Assembly: GCF_000237925.1 (NCBI RefSeq)
Contig: NC_031498.1
Location: 26,928,963 to 26,992,962 of the forward strand
From: Schistosoma mansoni
Lineage: Eukaryota; Platyhelminthes; Trematoda; Strigeidida; Schistosomatidae
DNA length: 64,000 nt
Reading direction: 5' to 3'
Notes under the pieces: generated by a model
Told to the model about the DNA's origin: nothing
Seen by the model: the letters and a program-made list of their open reading frames with translations, nothing else
Database searches by the model: none
Program-made: the position numbers and the translations under genes
Shown: one piece after another, positions 34,089 through 46,030 of the stretch
Layout: each line of letters opens with the position of its first letter
How positions within the stretch are numbered: position 1 is the stretch's first letter

Positions 34089-35989
34089 TAAAATTTGTTC
34101 AAACCATTATTTGGACATTATCTTTTGAATACTTTTGAGTATTTTAACAATAATACTTAAATAAGCATATCATTACAAAATTGTTTTCATATGTTAACGC
34201 TGATACTTATAGAATTTTACAGTTTTCAATACTTCTCTCATTATCACTAAAAAAATGTAATTTTACATTTTTTAAAAGCATTAGATTGAGTACTGACTGC
34301 ATATCTTAACATACACAGAAGGTAGATAGATAGCTGTCAGTTAATAATATTTTGAGAATGAAAACAGAAAGTGTAGTGTTACTTTTTTTTCAAGTTTTAC
34401 AATTAATTACCAACAGGACTAATTGAAATCACCATGGTGATGGTAGTATTTACAAGGAAATCAAAATTTGTTAACTTAAATAAATGTATGTGAGAAACAA
34501 ATAATACTCCTTAAATAGATTGTTGTTATTTTTGGTTAGAGGGAGTGGGGAAGTTATGGAAAAAAACTAGGAATTTCCGAAGGATAATATGTGATAAAAA
34601 TAATTTGTATTAGTAGTATAGTCAAATAGGTGGTAAAGACAAATATTCCCAAAAGCTGGATAAATGGTTTTTGAAGATCTGGTTAGCTAAAAGTTTGTTT
34701 TAATGACAAACTGACTTCAGCCTATAAAAAAATATTGGAACCCAAGAAACGTTGAAAATTTATTGGTCACTATTATGGGGTTATTCACTGATGTGTAATA
34801 ATGGTCCTCATACCGTATGAAGATTAAAATAATCTATTCCGGCCCGATGTTTTTTGACCATCAAGTTAATGTCTAGCGATCATCAATTTTGAGATTTCTG
34901 ATATAGCGGGATTGTTGGTATGTTACTATCTCACTATTTACATGGGATTAACTCCGATGGTCAAGGCTTTAAGGTAGAACCAGGGTGGTTTCTAAAGAAG
35001 CTAGTATAATGTAAATATGATAATTCGATCTTAAACTAATATCAGTTCAAGCTCTGTAATTAAAAGTTATCGAGGTCTTTGTGAAGCTAAAAATCTTAAA
35101 ACTCATCCTGTGTAAAAGGTTATGAGTTCACATCGTTGTAGAGTTCCAAGCTGGAGACGAAACAGTTGTCGGTAGCTGTTTGGTCGAATAATGATCCTCC
35201 AGATGAAACCAGTTTAAACCAAATACATTTATCTTAACATATTAGCGATTATTATTGTTATGAATTGAAATATTTTATGTTGCCCCACTTGATAGGATCA
35301 GGCGATTATAGAGTCGGCTGATGAGGAATCCGTTTTATAATAGTCAGACCAGTAACCTTGTGTTTAACCAATAGTACAAATTATTGTCAACAGTAACAGG
35401 GTATCCTAATGCCTAGTGATTTACGCCACTAATTTCTCCAATGGTCAGTCAGAACACGAAAACAACAAGCCTATCTGTCTCCTTTTATTATTACTGAAAA
35501 ACTCAGTAATCCTGTTACCTCCTGATCTATCTGCCTATTATCTGTGTTTAACATAAAGGAAGAGAGAATAGTCTCGATCCGGTTTGATGATTCGAAGTGC
35601 TAGGTAACTTGGTCCGACCTTGAGATTTGCAACACGCATGTTCTGATTGTGACTGAAGCGGCTACTTGGGGAGAAAGAAGGAAAGTATCCAGTCACTGAC
35701 CTGTGACCTGATAGGTTGGTATTCGGAGAGCAAGAAGACAATTTCGCTGGAACTTTTACCAGTTTTATTCCTGATTTAAACTTACTCAAAAAGTCACACG
35801 AATAAATATCTGACTAACAAGACAACAACACACAAAAAAATGAGAAAAATACAATTATGCTCAAACTAGGCCATTACAGTAAAAAGTGCAGAACATATAA
35901 TGTTAAGTTTAAATATCAGTAACTTCGGAACAAAAGAGAATATGACGCCAATTTATACATTAAAAGTAAGCTTTTGATTCATAGCGTAT
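34089..35989. other. AT-rich intergenic sequence, nothing firm
   Basis: 35150-35215 has GGAGACGAAACAGTTGTCGG and may be a very old family B end. An 83-codon minus-strand frame at 35538-35789 has no recognisable domain. Nothing else is seen. Confidence 0.4.
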
Positions 35990-36128
35990 TTTTCTGTTTA
36001 GTGCTTTTTACCCGACCCTCCTCCTTTATCCAGGCTTGGAACCGGAAGTAGCCCCAGAGGGGCTCCAAGCGGAGTTGGAGAATGATGGTCGGCGGCCTTT
36101 GCTCCATTGGGGGTAGCAGGCGTAAGGA
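35990..36128 (+). mobile_element. RTE-clade LINE, inverted 5' head joined to the last 50 bases
   Basis: 35990-36075 is the head in antisense (TTTTTCTGTTTAGTGC, CCGACCCTCCTCCTTTATCC, GGCTTGGAACCGGAAGTAGC, AAGCGGAGT). It joins at 36076 to TGGAGAATGATGGTCGGCGG and the end GTAGCAGGCGTAAGG in sense. The outer end of the head meets the body. Confidence 0.85.
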
Positions 36129-36477
36129 AGTTTTGATTCATAGAAAAAAAGGAATCAAACTAGGTGTCATTACTTTATAGACTTCAAATTAAGCGAGATA
36201 ATATCCGAAAAAATAATTTCCTTTATATATCATTGCTTCTTTATTTTTCTCTTCACATAAAATTATAAGACCATCAATGGAAGATCATACTCTGTACATA
36301 ACTAAGTCGTTTCTGATATAAAAATTGAGTTACAGGTAGGTTAAGAATTATTCATAAATGGCAAATGGTAACACCATTGAATAACTTAGATAATAGCTTA
36401 CAACTTGGGTGAGATGAAAAATACTGCAAACAAAGTATTGAATGATTACTCATTAAGAATACATATAAGTCATAATA

Positions 36478-36850
36478 AACATCAATGGGAAGATCCAAAC
36501 CAACAATACTAAGTGAATTTAAAATTTACCCTATTGCACAAGCAAGTGGCTATCAGGACTCAGTGGCCGAGTGGATAACGCGATGGTGTTTGAAGCGAAA
36601 GATACTGGGTTTGAGTCCCAGAGTGAACATCAACTCCGAGATGCAGGTACATCCAGCTGACTAGTCCCAAATAGGAAGAAACGCACGTCCTGAATTCCAC
36701 TGCTAGCCACTATCCATCTTTGCTTACAACGCTTGTGAATTTAGGCTATATCGAGTCAATACGCACAGTATGCACATATGCCAATTAGAGACTGACCAGT
36801 TGCAGTCCTTAAAACATCAATCGGAAGATCCAAAGAAACAATGCTAAGTA
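36478..36850 (+). repeat. Family A (Sm-alpha-like) repeat, direct unit flanked by two spacers
   Basis: Spacer end (from 36478), tRNA-like part with exact A box TGGCCGAGTGG (36564-36574) and B box GGTTTGAGTCC, hammerhead, tail, and a second spacer in the same direction (to 36850). The repeat of CATCAATNGGAAGATCCAAA at 36481 and 36815 gives a unit length of 334 bases, consistent with a head-to-tail arrangement. Confidence 0.82.
36643..36703 (+). ncRNA. Hammerhead ribozyme relic in family A
   Basis: GCAGGTACATCCAG, core CTGACTAG (one change), stem II GTCCCAAATAGGAA (one weakened pair), GAAAC, GCACGTC, CTGAATTCCACTGC. Cleavage triplet GTC is kept. Confidence 0.75.
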
Positions 36851-37254
36851 AATTTCATAATAAAAATAGTTTCAAGAAGTTCCACGTTTCTCAATTATTC
36901 ACCCATAACTGCCACATAAAATTATTATAATGACATAAAGATACACCAAAATAGAATGGTTCATGGAGTATAATAGCTAATCAATACATTTATGTAATAA
37001 ACAGAATAAGAACGAGATCACTGATTTCATTGGATAATGAGACAAGAATATACGTTTGAATAAAAATGTATCAGTTAACTTTTAGTGTTAATCACATGAA
37101 TGAACGACATTATACGTTCTTTTCTCTAAAAAAACTGTTTTGTTATTGACTTAATTAATTTATTTGACCTAATTTTGATTTAATAACCAAAAGATTGATC
37201 AGATTTCTTCTGGAAGTTTCATTGATCAATGCAGTAAACAGTTCTGATATTGTG

Positions 37255-37545
37255 GCAAGCAAAGATGGGTAGTGGCTAGCAGTGGAATTCAGGACGTGCG
37301 TTTCTTCCTATTTGGGACTCGTCAACTGGACGTACCTGCATCTCGGAGTTGATGTTCACTCTGGGACTCAAACCCAGTATCTTTCGCTTCAAACACCATC
37401 GCGTTATCCACTCGGCCAGTGAGTCCTGATAGCCTGATAGGCTATATCGAGGCAATACGCAAAGTATGCACATATGACCAGTTGCGGTCCTAAAAACATC
37501 AATGGGAAGATTCAAACAAACAATACTAATTGAATTTAGTTCTGA
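37255..37545. repeat. Family A repeat, antisense unit joined to a sense spacer
   Basis: Antisense tail and hammerhead (37279-37339), B box as CTCAAACCCAG, A-box region as CCACTCGGCCAGTGAG, then after about 37435 the spacer in sense (GCTATATCGAGGCAATACGC, AACATCAATGGGAAGATTC, ACAATACTAATTGAATTT). The orientation switch is near 37440. Confidence 0.8.
37279..37339 (-). ncRNA. Hammerhead ribozyme relic in family A
   Basis: On the minus strand the core reads TTGACGAG (first C lost), stem II GTCCC...GGAA, GAAAC intact, GCACGTC with the GTC triplet, CTGAATTCCACTGC. Confidence 0.72.
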
Positions 37546-38720
37546 TATTAGTTCTTCATAATTGCATTGAATAAAATGTACAGTAATGTACAACATTGTG
37601 ATAACATCTGAAGTTTACTGTTTTAATACATTCAATGGAAGTTTCTGCCAATATATTATTTAGAACGATTTCATCAATTAAAAAAAGTTCATTGTAGTCT
37701 TACATTAGTTTGAGGATTATTGAAAGCTACGAAGCACTGGATAGGTGTTTCTTTACGATTTTGGATTCGTAAACAGCATGCATCCATAAATATACTTGAG
37801 ATTAGTTGTAACGTATGAATTTCTTATGATGACCATGATACGGTTAAGTTGCTCACATGAAACCTGATGTTTGTTGTACTTTTAGTTTCAGTGAATTCTT
37901 GATTACTATCCAGAATAATCGATGTAAAACTACCTCATTATTCATATGATTGTGTATATTCCGTCACTTCCCATTAAAACACTGAATGAATCTTGAGAAA
38001 GTATACTGATGAATTGAGGTTTATTATTTATTTTGATGATTTATGGAGATTCATACATTTTTTAAACTGTAATCTCTGTAATCACTCGACACTGAAGAGC
38101 ATTGAACAGCCGTTTCGTTAAAGTACGGGATTCCTTTGCAATTGCTGTTACTTATGACAACTGTTTACCTAGCGATATATCTGAAGTTCATCAGTAATCC
38201 AAAATGATCAAAGTTGAGAATCAACCATTGATCTCCATCCCAATCATTACGTTGATTTAGCATTCATTAAGGGGTCTAGAAGTTTGGGGTCTGATCCATG
38301 GTCGGGTCATAGATGTGTAACATGTAGAGGTCTCACGTTACAATGATACACCTGACCAATTCTTCTCCTCTAGTTTTTGGGTGGCACCTCAACTAAGATC
38401 AATCTGTCTAGAATACACGATTTAAATCAAAACTGATTTCTACAAAACTTCCAACTAGATTATTCATTTATTAAGTAATAAATGACATTTAGTCATACCA
38501 TTTTGAATGTTATGTACATCAATAATTACCTTAATTTCTAACACTTTTGACATGGTGTACAACTCATTATTTCAACAGTGATATAGAAAACTGTGTGATT
38601 GATATATCCTTTGTCAGTAAGTGATGTATTTGTTTAATTATCGCTCTTTAAGTTATTTGTTTTAGTGAATGAAAATTTTTAGTCTTTGCTTTCTTCTAAT
38701 TAACTGTTTAATAGCAGCAC
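37546..38720. other. Intergenic sequence with old family B relics
   Basis: 37735-37800 (GAAGCACTGGATAGGTGTTT) and 38085-38150 (GAACAGCCGTTTCGTTAAAG, ACGGGATTCCTTTGCAAT) follow antisense family B at low similarity. Nothing else is recognised. Confidence 0.45.
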
Positions 38721-38849
38721 TTTTCTGGTTAGCGTTTTTTTAGAGAGTTGGTTTTCTACGGGATGGGGTCGTTAACCCCATGCCCGACACTCCTCCTTTA
38801 CCCGGGCTTGGGACCGGCAGTAGCCCCCGGAGTAGCTAAAGGCGGAGTT
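38721..38849 (-). mobile_element. RTE-clade LINE, solo 5' head
   Basis: TTTTCTGGTTAGCG at the left, then CTACGGGATGGGGTCGTTAA, CCCGGGCTTGGGACCGGCAG and GCTAAAGGCGGAGTT at the right: one complete 129-base head in antisense with no 3' body after it. It starts at the same base as the inverted heads at 48142 and 35990. Confidence 0.8.
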
Positions 38850-39120
38850 TTAATAACAGTATAACAGTGGTTAATTATCTACAAAGACATTTTAAGCTAG
38901 CGCTTTTTTTTTGAGTTATTTTTCATCGCACATATTCATGGAATTAGTTAGCTAGCTGACTAAGGATTCTTTTTTTTTGAGATCCATTAGGTGGAAGTTT
39001 CGGAAAAAAGTTCTGTTAGTAAATCATGGTTTCATTCCCCAGATAAAATAAAGTAACATTTTGTTCTAATTTAAAATTTTCGAAATTTCATTAGATTTTG
39101 GTAAACAGTGACATTATTAG

Positions 39121-39365
39121 CAGAAGGAGTTTTGTGGAGATTTTAGTAATTTTATATGGTTGAATTCATAAGTCAATTGAAGCTAGACCACCAGTGAAAA
39201 CCTGTAAGTACTGGGCGTTTGTTTCGTCTTAATGTGGGACTCCGCAGCAGTGCTCATCCACGATCCCGCCTTGCGAGATTCGAACCCAGGACCTATCGAT
39301 CTCACGCGCGAGCGCTTAATCATTAGACCACTGAGACGGTATCAAATGGTGTTAATGTCTAACTT
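39121..39365 (-). repeat. Family B tRNA/hammerhead repeat, antisense unit
   Basis: It starts at the family terminus (CAGAAGGAGTTTTGTGGAG), then AATTTTATATGGTTGAATTC, hammerhead (core changed to CTGCGGAG), antisense B box GATTCGAACCCAGG, ACGCGCGAGCGCTTAATCAT, and ends GGTGTTAATGTCTAACTTA. It is a single unit without an inverted partner. Confidence 0.82.
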
Positions 39366-39953
39366 AATATTTAAGGTAAACTGTTTAGTTAGAGTTTTTT
39401 GATGTTATATGAAAGAATACATTCTCAAATAGCTTTTCAAGAAATACAGTGGAATTTCATCTCTTGTAAAAATATATCCATGTAAACACATTATCTCAGC
39501 AAATAATCAAATTGTTTTGTTTTCTCTTCATTACTTTTAGGAGGTATTATATGGATTTTAAGTGGCTTGAAAATTCCTCAAACAGTGCACTGTAAAAGCT
39601 TCATTAAGATCTAGAAACTGAAGTATTCATGTTACTTCCGAGTCTGAATATTGAAGCATTTAAAGGTTTGCCAATTTTTAGCATATCTTCTAAGAGATTC
39701 TAGAATTTAAATGTTTTTCTAATGATTTCCATAGCTAAACTAAACTTTGAGTGAAACACTACACTAAATATCCACCTTTTGATTCTGTTCAGAGTTCAGA
39801 GGAATCTAGAAACGTGTAAGGAAAACCTATTATGTATTGGGTATTCCATTTTTTCCATCATTCATATTTATTTCACTTTCCTCTGTTAATTCAGTAAGTT
39901 TACCTGATGAAAATAGTCTATAACAGTTCAATAAAAGCATATTTTAAAGTTCT
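39366..39953. other. AT-rich intergenic sequence, nothing recognised
   Basis: No gene or repeat family could be supported. Confidence 0.4.
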
Positions 39954-40674
39954 TTACTTACTCTTGTTAACCCTCAAGTAATCCATAGACCGCTGACCAA
40001 GATTCTTCAACGAATTCTGTTCCCGCCAATCCTTGACAGTTGTTGCCAAGTACTATTCATTCTTTTGATGTCTGAATCCAATTCCCGACTCAATATGTTC
40101 CTTGGTCTTCCTTTTTTCTGTTTCCCTTTAGTATTACAAGTACGGGTTTGCTTTGTGATACAGTTTGATAATTTTTGCGATGCATGTCCTGTCTACTTCC
40201 AGCGTTTTTTATTAATTTCCTTTTCAACTTGGAGGTTGGTTTGCTCTCCACAACAGTAGGTTGTTGCTGATGGTATCCGGACAACGGACATATAGCATCT
40301 TGAGTAGACAATTGTTTATAAATAATTATACTGTTTTGATGGCGATAGTAGTAGCTCTCCAAGTTCATCTCCATACTGTAGAACTATCTTGACGTTCGTA
40401 TTGAAGACTGTGACTTTGATGTTGGCTTGCAAATATTTGTTTTGAGTTCCATATGTTCTCTAATTGTAGGAATGCAGTACTTGTTGTGTCAATCCTTGCC
40501 TTTATGTCTATATCAGATCCTCTTTGTTCATTGGTGATACTGTTCAGGTACGTGAACGTTTCTGCATATTCCAGAGCCTTTCCATTAGGTGTGATTGTGT
40601 TGGTGTTCTCCGTGTTGTATTTGAGGATCTTACCTTTTCCCTTGTGTATGTTGAGATCTATTGATGTGGAGGCT
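39954..40674 (-). mobile_element. RTE-clade LINE, 5'-truncated 3' end
   Basis: The minus strand encodes STSIDLNIHKGKGKILKYNT, NTNTITPNGKALEYAETFTY, NEQRGSDIDI, FLQLENIWNSKQIFASQH and the rest of the C-terminus with frame changes, to the tail near 39954. The border with unrelated sequence at 40674 is sharp. Confidence 0.87.
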
Positions 40675-41456
40675 AGATATTTGAAAACAATGCCTATTAA
40701 AAAGTAATTAAACAAGAAAAAAAACAACACTGAACAGTAACAAAACGTTTTATTCACATGAATAGCCTACATAAAAAAGTAATTTATAAGAAATGAAACT
40801 AATTCAACATATAAGTACTAGAATGATCTAAAATCATTCTCACAAAAGAAAATATGATATTTTCTAAGACTATTTAAATTAAGATCTAAAAAATGACTTG
40901 ATCCATTCATATAAACATATAAGACAGAATATAAAAGATCATCATCATTATCATCATATGATTAAAATCATTTGGAAATAGTAACGAAAGACTAATATGG
41001 GTCAACTATTACAGTCATTATTAATATTATTATTTCTTTTCATTGTTTCTAGTTTCTGTTATAATGTAATATAAACTAACATTATTGTAACTATTGTAGC
41101 TTTTCTTGCTTTGTAAAATTTAAGACTGGTTATGAAAAGAATCATATTCATAGATAAATTGAGTTGAAAGATAAGCACGTATTTGTATGGTAATAGAAAG
41201 AGTAAGAAATTAAGAGAGTATGAAGGTTGATCATCAACTTTAAATTTTATGTTTGCTTGTATGGCATTGATCGTTGATCTTTATAAATGATAGGTTTTAC
41301 GTAATGTAATATATATGGAATCACGTATTAGTTACACGATTGACCGTGACCGCCGGTGCTACTCCATGTCGGGCGTGAGCCAATAACCCACCAAGGACAA
41401 TGAAACATGGTCAGGCAATGTTGTAAGTTGATTGAAGTTAGACAGTAACACAGCTG
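40675..41456. other. AT-rich sequence, then possible extended LINE 5' region
   Basis: 40675-41330 shows nothing recognisable. 41336-41456 is markedly richer in G+C (GACCGTGACCGCCGGTGCTA, GTCGGGCGTGAGCCAATAAC) and directly precedes the LINE head at 41457, so it may be part of the same element or an independent repeat. Confidence 0.4.
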
Positions 41457-42550
41457 CGCCTGGATCCACTCTGGGGCTGCTACCGGTCTGAATCCTAGAT
41501 ACAGGAGGAGGGTTGTGCATGAGGTTGGCGACCCCATCCCGTAGAACACTAACTCACTAAAAAAATGCTAACCAGGAAAAATAATTCAAATCATTTCAAA
41601 TCTATCCTGGGAGTCAGAAGGTCTTCATTTAGAAGAGTTATGACGCCTCATGGTGAAATACGATTTCCTTCGGAAGTCACGAGGCTGATGCCTCTTCTGA
41701 CAACCAAAGCAATCAATAATTTAGTACATAGAATGTCTGCGCAATGTGGGAGACCGGAAGAGTCACCAAAATTGCAGCAGAAATGAAAAGATACAACCTA
41801 GAGTTGCTTGGGATCAGTGAAACACATTGGACGCACGTTGGAAGAAGAAAATGCCCTACATACACCAGGAGTTGCACTGATGCTATCTAAACAAGCACAA
41901 AATGTACTTATAGGATGTAAATCTCATGGATCCAGGACCATCAATGCCTCCTTCAAAATAAAGAAAGAGGGCATCATAATGAACGTCATCCAATGCTATG
42001 TACCTACCAACGACCACAACGAAGACGTTAAAAATCAATTCTACGATAGGCTGCAGTCGATCGTCGACAAGTGCCCGACAAAGGACCTAACCATTCTGAT
42101 GGGAGATTTAAATGCCAAGGTTGGAATGGACAACACTGGATACGAAGACGTCATGAGACGACATGCACTAGGAGAAAGGTGGCACCATATTCCCACATAA
42201 ACGCATTCACAAAACTCCGTGGATTTAAACGGGTCACACTACACAGAAACAAATTGGCCATATCTGCACCAACAAAAAGTTCAGAAAGACGATGGAGGAT
42301 GTGAGAACTAGGAGAGGAGCTGATATAGCATCGGATCATCACTTGCTGGTTGTTAAGATGAAATTAAAACTTAAGAAGCGCTGGATAACGAGGCGGACAA
42401 CATCACAAAAGTTTAATAGAGCTTATTTTTGGGATACTGACAAACTCAACAAATTCAAGATAGCCCTAAGCAATAGGTTCTAGGCTTTTCACGATCTATT
42501 CACTGGAGAGAGAACTACGATGGAGAACAACTGGAATCAACTGAGAGCAG
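41457..42550 (+). mobile_element. RTE-clade LINE, 5' half only
   Basis: It has the head (41457-41578, ending AAAAAAATGCTAACCAG), then the endonuclease in broken frames: TPHGEIRFPSEVTRLMPLLT, ENALHTPGVALMLSKQAQNV, MNVIQCYVPTNDHNEDVKNQ, LTILMGDLNAKVGMDNTGYE, ADIASDHHLLVVKMKLKLKK. The match fades near 42550, before the reverse transcriptase. LINE copies usually lose their 5' end, so a copy with the 5' half and no 3' end points to a later deletion or exchange. Confidence 0.85.
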
Positions 42551-42804
42551 GTTCACTGAGCTTTAATTACTTTCTGATTTGTCCCTTCGTTTATGAGATC
42601 GCCTAAAGTTTTGCCAATTTGATTACTAAATGCTGTGATAGGATTCGTTACTAATGGTCGTTACACTATACTTTAAAACAGTACACATTTCAAAATATAC
42701 TCCAGTGATGATTGATTAATTAACACTCTAAAGACGCTGATTTCTATCTTCCAAACTTCTCATAGAATTTTACCATTGAGTGTAAACAGTTATCCGCTCA
42801 GACA

Positions 42805-43085
42805 AAAGATGAAGGGTTGCGCAAGATCATGGATCGATTGAAGTTAGACATCAACACCATCGAATGCCGGCTCTATGGTATAGAGGTTAAACGTTCGCGC
42901 ACGAGGCTGAAGATCTTGGATTCGAGTCCCGTGTGCAGGATTATGGATGCACATTACTGAGACGTCCGATACAATGACGAAACGACCGTCCAGTGTTTCC
43001 AGGTTTTCCATGGTGGTCTAGCTTCAATCGACTGATGAATTCAACTATTAAAATTATTATAATCTCCACGAGTCCTTATTCTGGT
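42805..43085 (+). repeat. Family B-type tRNA/hammerhead repeat, sense unit with variant tRNA-like part
   Basis: GATTGAAGTTAGACATCAAC precedes a tRNA-like part that differs from other B copies (GGTATAGAGGTTAAACGTTC, GGCTGAAGATCTTGGATTCG) with B box GATTCGAGTCC. The hammerhead lies at 42949-42996 (core CTGAGACG, changed), then the family end to CCTTATTCTGGTAATA. The same variant occurs at 43790-43960, so it is a subfamily. Confidence 0.78.
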
Positions 43086-43555
43086 AATAGCATATTATAT
43101 TCACGATTAATTATTTAAAATAAAAAAAAATTTTGTGGAACTTTTGAGAAGTTAACTAATAAGTAGCCTACACTTATGAATTGGATAATAACATATCTAG
43201 ATCGTTATAATTAGTAACAAGCTTCTGTGATTATTATGGTTATCAGTCTTTTTTTCACAATGTTTAGTTAATTTCTTTCTTATCGGACAATTAATTAGTT
43301 CTGTACATCTATCAAAATGGCTTATAGAACTTCCAGGAAGCGAACAGATTTCTTTATGTTGAAACAAATAAGGCTTCGATACTTTAGTTTAGGATTGAAC
43401 TATACTAGATCAAGTCTAGAAAAAATGACATTGAGGAAGAAAGATAATTTATAAATATTTCATCCAGATTAGGAAACTTAACATTATGAAAATAGGATAA
43501 GGTTTTCTTTGATAATTAATATTATAAATGTTAAGAATTACAAATGTGTTATAGA

Positions 43556-44006
43556 TCAGAAAGGGGTTTGTGGAGATTTCAGTATTTTCATAGTTGAAAT
43601 CATGATTCAATTGAAGCTAGACTACCATGGAAAACCTGGAAGCACTAGATGGCCGTTTCTTCCTATTACGGGACTCCTCTGTAGTGCGCATCCACGATCC
43701 CGCCTCGCGAAATTCGAACCCAGGACCTACTAGTCTTGCGCGGGAGCACTTAAACGATAGACCACTGAGTTCAAACTTCGTGGATTGGTTGAAGTTAAAC
43801 ATTAACACCATCGGATGCCGACTCTATGGTATGGAGGTTAAACGTTCGCGCACGAGGCTGAAGATCTTGGATTCGAGTCTCGTATGCGGGATTAAGGGTG
43901 CGCACTGCTGAGAATTCCCATGCAAGGGCGAAACGGCAGTCCAGTGTTTCCTGGTTTTCCATGGTGGTCTATCTTTAATTGACTCATGATTTCAACTATG
44001 AAAATA
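43556..44006. repeat. Family B tRNA/hammerhead repeat, complete inverted dimer
   Basis: The left arm (43556-43770) is a full antisense unit: terminus, hammerhead, B box as AATTCGAACCCAGG, A-box region. The right arm (43771-44006) is a full sense unit of the variant subfamily: GTGGATTGGTTGAAGTTAA, GGTATGGAGGTTAAACGTTC, hammerhead, CATGGTGGTCTATCTTTAAT. Each arm carries its own outward-facing tRNA-like promoter. Because the two arms belong to different subfamilies, they may be two separate insertions. Confidence 0.82.
43642..43687 (-). ncRNA. Family B hammerhead with paired stem I changes
   Basis: On the minus strand: stem I GCACTA, core CAGAGGAG (T changed to A), stem II GTCC...GGAA, GAAAC, stem III CGGCCA, ATC, return TAGTGC. 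GCACTA and TAGTGC still pair perfectly although both differ from the family consensus GCACTG/CAGTGC. Confidence 0.72.
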
Positions 44007-45639
44007 TGTTACAGGTAATACATTTTTTAAGATTAAAACAACTACTTGAGATAATTCACTATTCAATTTAACTGAATAAGTGGTCGATAAGCGTAATTCA
44101 TAGAATGAGATTTACTACATAGCATTATCAATATTGTTATTGACCACGCCCAGAGTGAAGTGAATAGTGTGTATTAAAAAAAGGGGAAATCATTCTAAAA
44201 TAGGAATCAGAGTATTCTAAAAAGCTTTTGTAAAAACGTGAATTGTCATTAATAATGGAAAGAAATAAAAAATCATGTGAATTATTGTATACACACGACT
44301 TTGTACAACTTTATTATAGGTTACGCCTAATATTAAAATAAAAAGGTTGATTTCTGTCCGTCTAGATGCAAGTGAGTAGAATAGAGTTTGAATATATAAT
44401 CTTGGGAACAGAGAACCTAATTTAATGACTCACATGTCATTCATTTGGTGTGCTCATCAAATATGATCAATTAAAAACAAGGGGATGGGAAAGCCATATC
44501 GAATGGGATTTTTAAAGGTGGAGACTTTTAGACATGTAAAAGAGTCTGTGAACCTAACACATTACAATGAATAAATTAGGTTGAAGATAAACTATTTTGA
44601 AAAAAATGTTTCACTGAGAAATTAATGAACATTCAGTCAAACTGATTCCCTGTAGTTTGTCAAGAGCTAATTTTTCCCAGAATTACGTGGTAGGATTTTG
44701 TTGAAAGAAAAGACTCTTTGATATGGCTAAATGATTGAATACTTATTGCATAAAACAAAGTTAGTATTCACACAAAAGAATATTCCCCAACAATAATTTT
44801 GAGACTCACTTATAATTCTTTGTAAAATTCTCCAAAGCCAAGGCAAAATGGCGGAAATACTTTGACTAACTAGAGTTCTTTGGAAATTCCTAAGAAACAT
44901 CTGGAGAAAATACATTGACTGTATTATTGCTAGAATTGTTACTAAATTTGGGATCTGTTCTCAAAACTTTTAGATAATTTAATTTGTCTGTTATCCTAAT
45001 TTTTTGTATCAAAACTAAACTTTGAGTTAATCGTTTAGATAATCTTAATCTCTGTTTTCTATTTAGGATCCAATTATTGAAGAGTGTACGAGTCTGAGAT
45101 GAGGCTAGGCAGTGAGTATTCATACCATTTGGTGCACCAAACAAATTAGATAATATAAATTACTTTATTTTAAATGACCAAGTAATGATAAAAAACGAAG
45201 ATTACAAATTAAGCATTAAAGATCTGAGTAGAAACAATTGATTTATAAGTACAGTACCTTTTCCATACTAAAACCAATCCAAAATATATTTTAATTTTCC
45301 CCTTCCCATAAATGAGATAACACTTGTAAAGGAAATGTGTAAAATCATTGAGAGCAATATGATAGTTCCTATAAGTTTTACTTTTATCCATTATATCATT
45401 TATAATCGAATTTTGTAACTCATGGCTAGTTCTGAACACTCCATAAATTCATCCAAGCGACTTTTATGTTATTTTTATGGAAATCGTCTTGTAAAGTAAA
45501 TACTGATTTATATTATACCTAATCACTCATAGTTTAGAACGATTTCATCTACCCTGTAAGTTTGTTTATTCACTTCATTTGGTAATAAACTTACTATTGG
45601 TTTATTCTCAAAGATTAATACTATTACGTTATTAAACAT
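44007..45639. other. AT-rich intergenic sequence, nothing recognised
   Basis: Minus-strand open frames of 62-84 codons at 44727-45439 show no recognisable domain. No repeat family matches. Confidence 0.4.
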
Positions 45640-46030
45640 AAACACTGGGATATAGGTACATTCAGTTGGTCAATTCTAAATAGGACAAAATATGCGCTCT
45701 GTATTTAAGTGCAAGCTACAATCCTAATTAACTAACGAATGTTACTATACTCTAATTCAATTTGAAATGGTTTGAATTGTCACGTTATTGACATATTCAC
45801 ATATATACATCCTGTGGGGATAGCCTCAGTATGACCATCATAACATAAGTTGATATAGAATGGATAGAATGTGGCTATCGCTGGAATCTAGGACACACGT
45901 CTCGTCATCTTTTGGGACTCGTCAAATGGATGTACCTGCATCCTGGGACTCGAACCAAGGGTCGTTTGCTTCAAACACTATCACATTATTCGCTTAGCTT
46001 TTGAGTCCGGATAGCCACTTACCTGTGTAA
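45640..46030. repeat. Family A repeats, two worn copies facing opposite ways
   Basis: 45645-45735 is a sense hammerhead end (GGTACATTCAGTTGG, ATAGGACAAAATATGCGCTC). 45780-46030 is an antisense unit with spacer (CATATTCACATATATACAT), hammerhead (ACACGTCTCGTCATC, GGGACTCGTCAAATGGATG) and B box as GGACTCGAACC. Both have core changes. Confidence 0.65.

Noticed and set aside
35538-35789. 83-codon minus-strand open frame
   Set aside because: It has ordinary-looking composition but no domain, no splice sites in good places and no repeat support.
44727-45439. Cluster of minus-strand open frames suggesting a spliced gene
   Set aside because: No consistent splice sites, no shared domain and strongly AT-driven composition.
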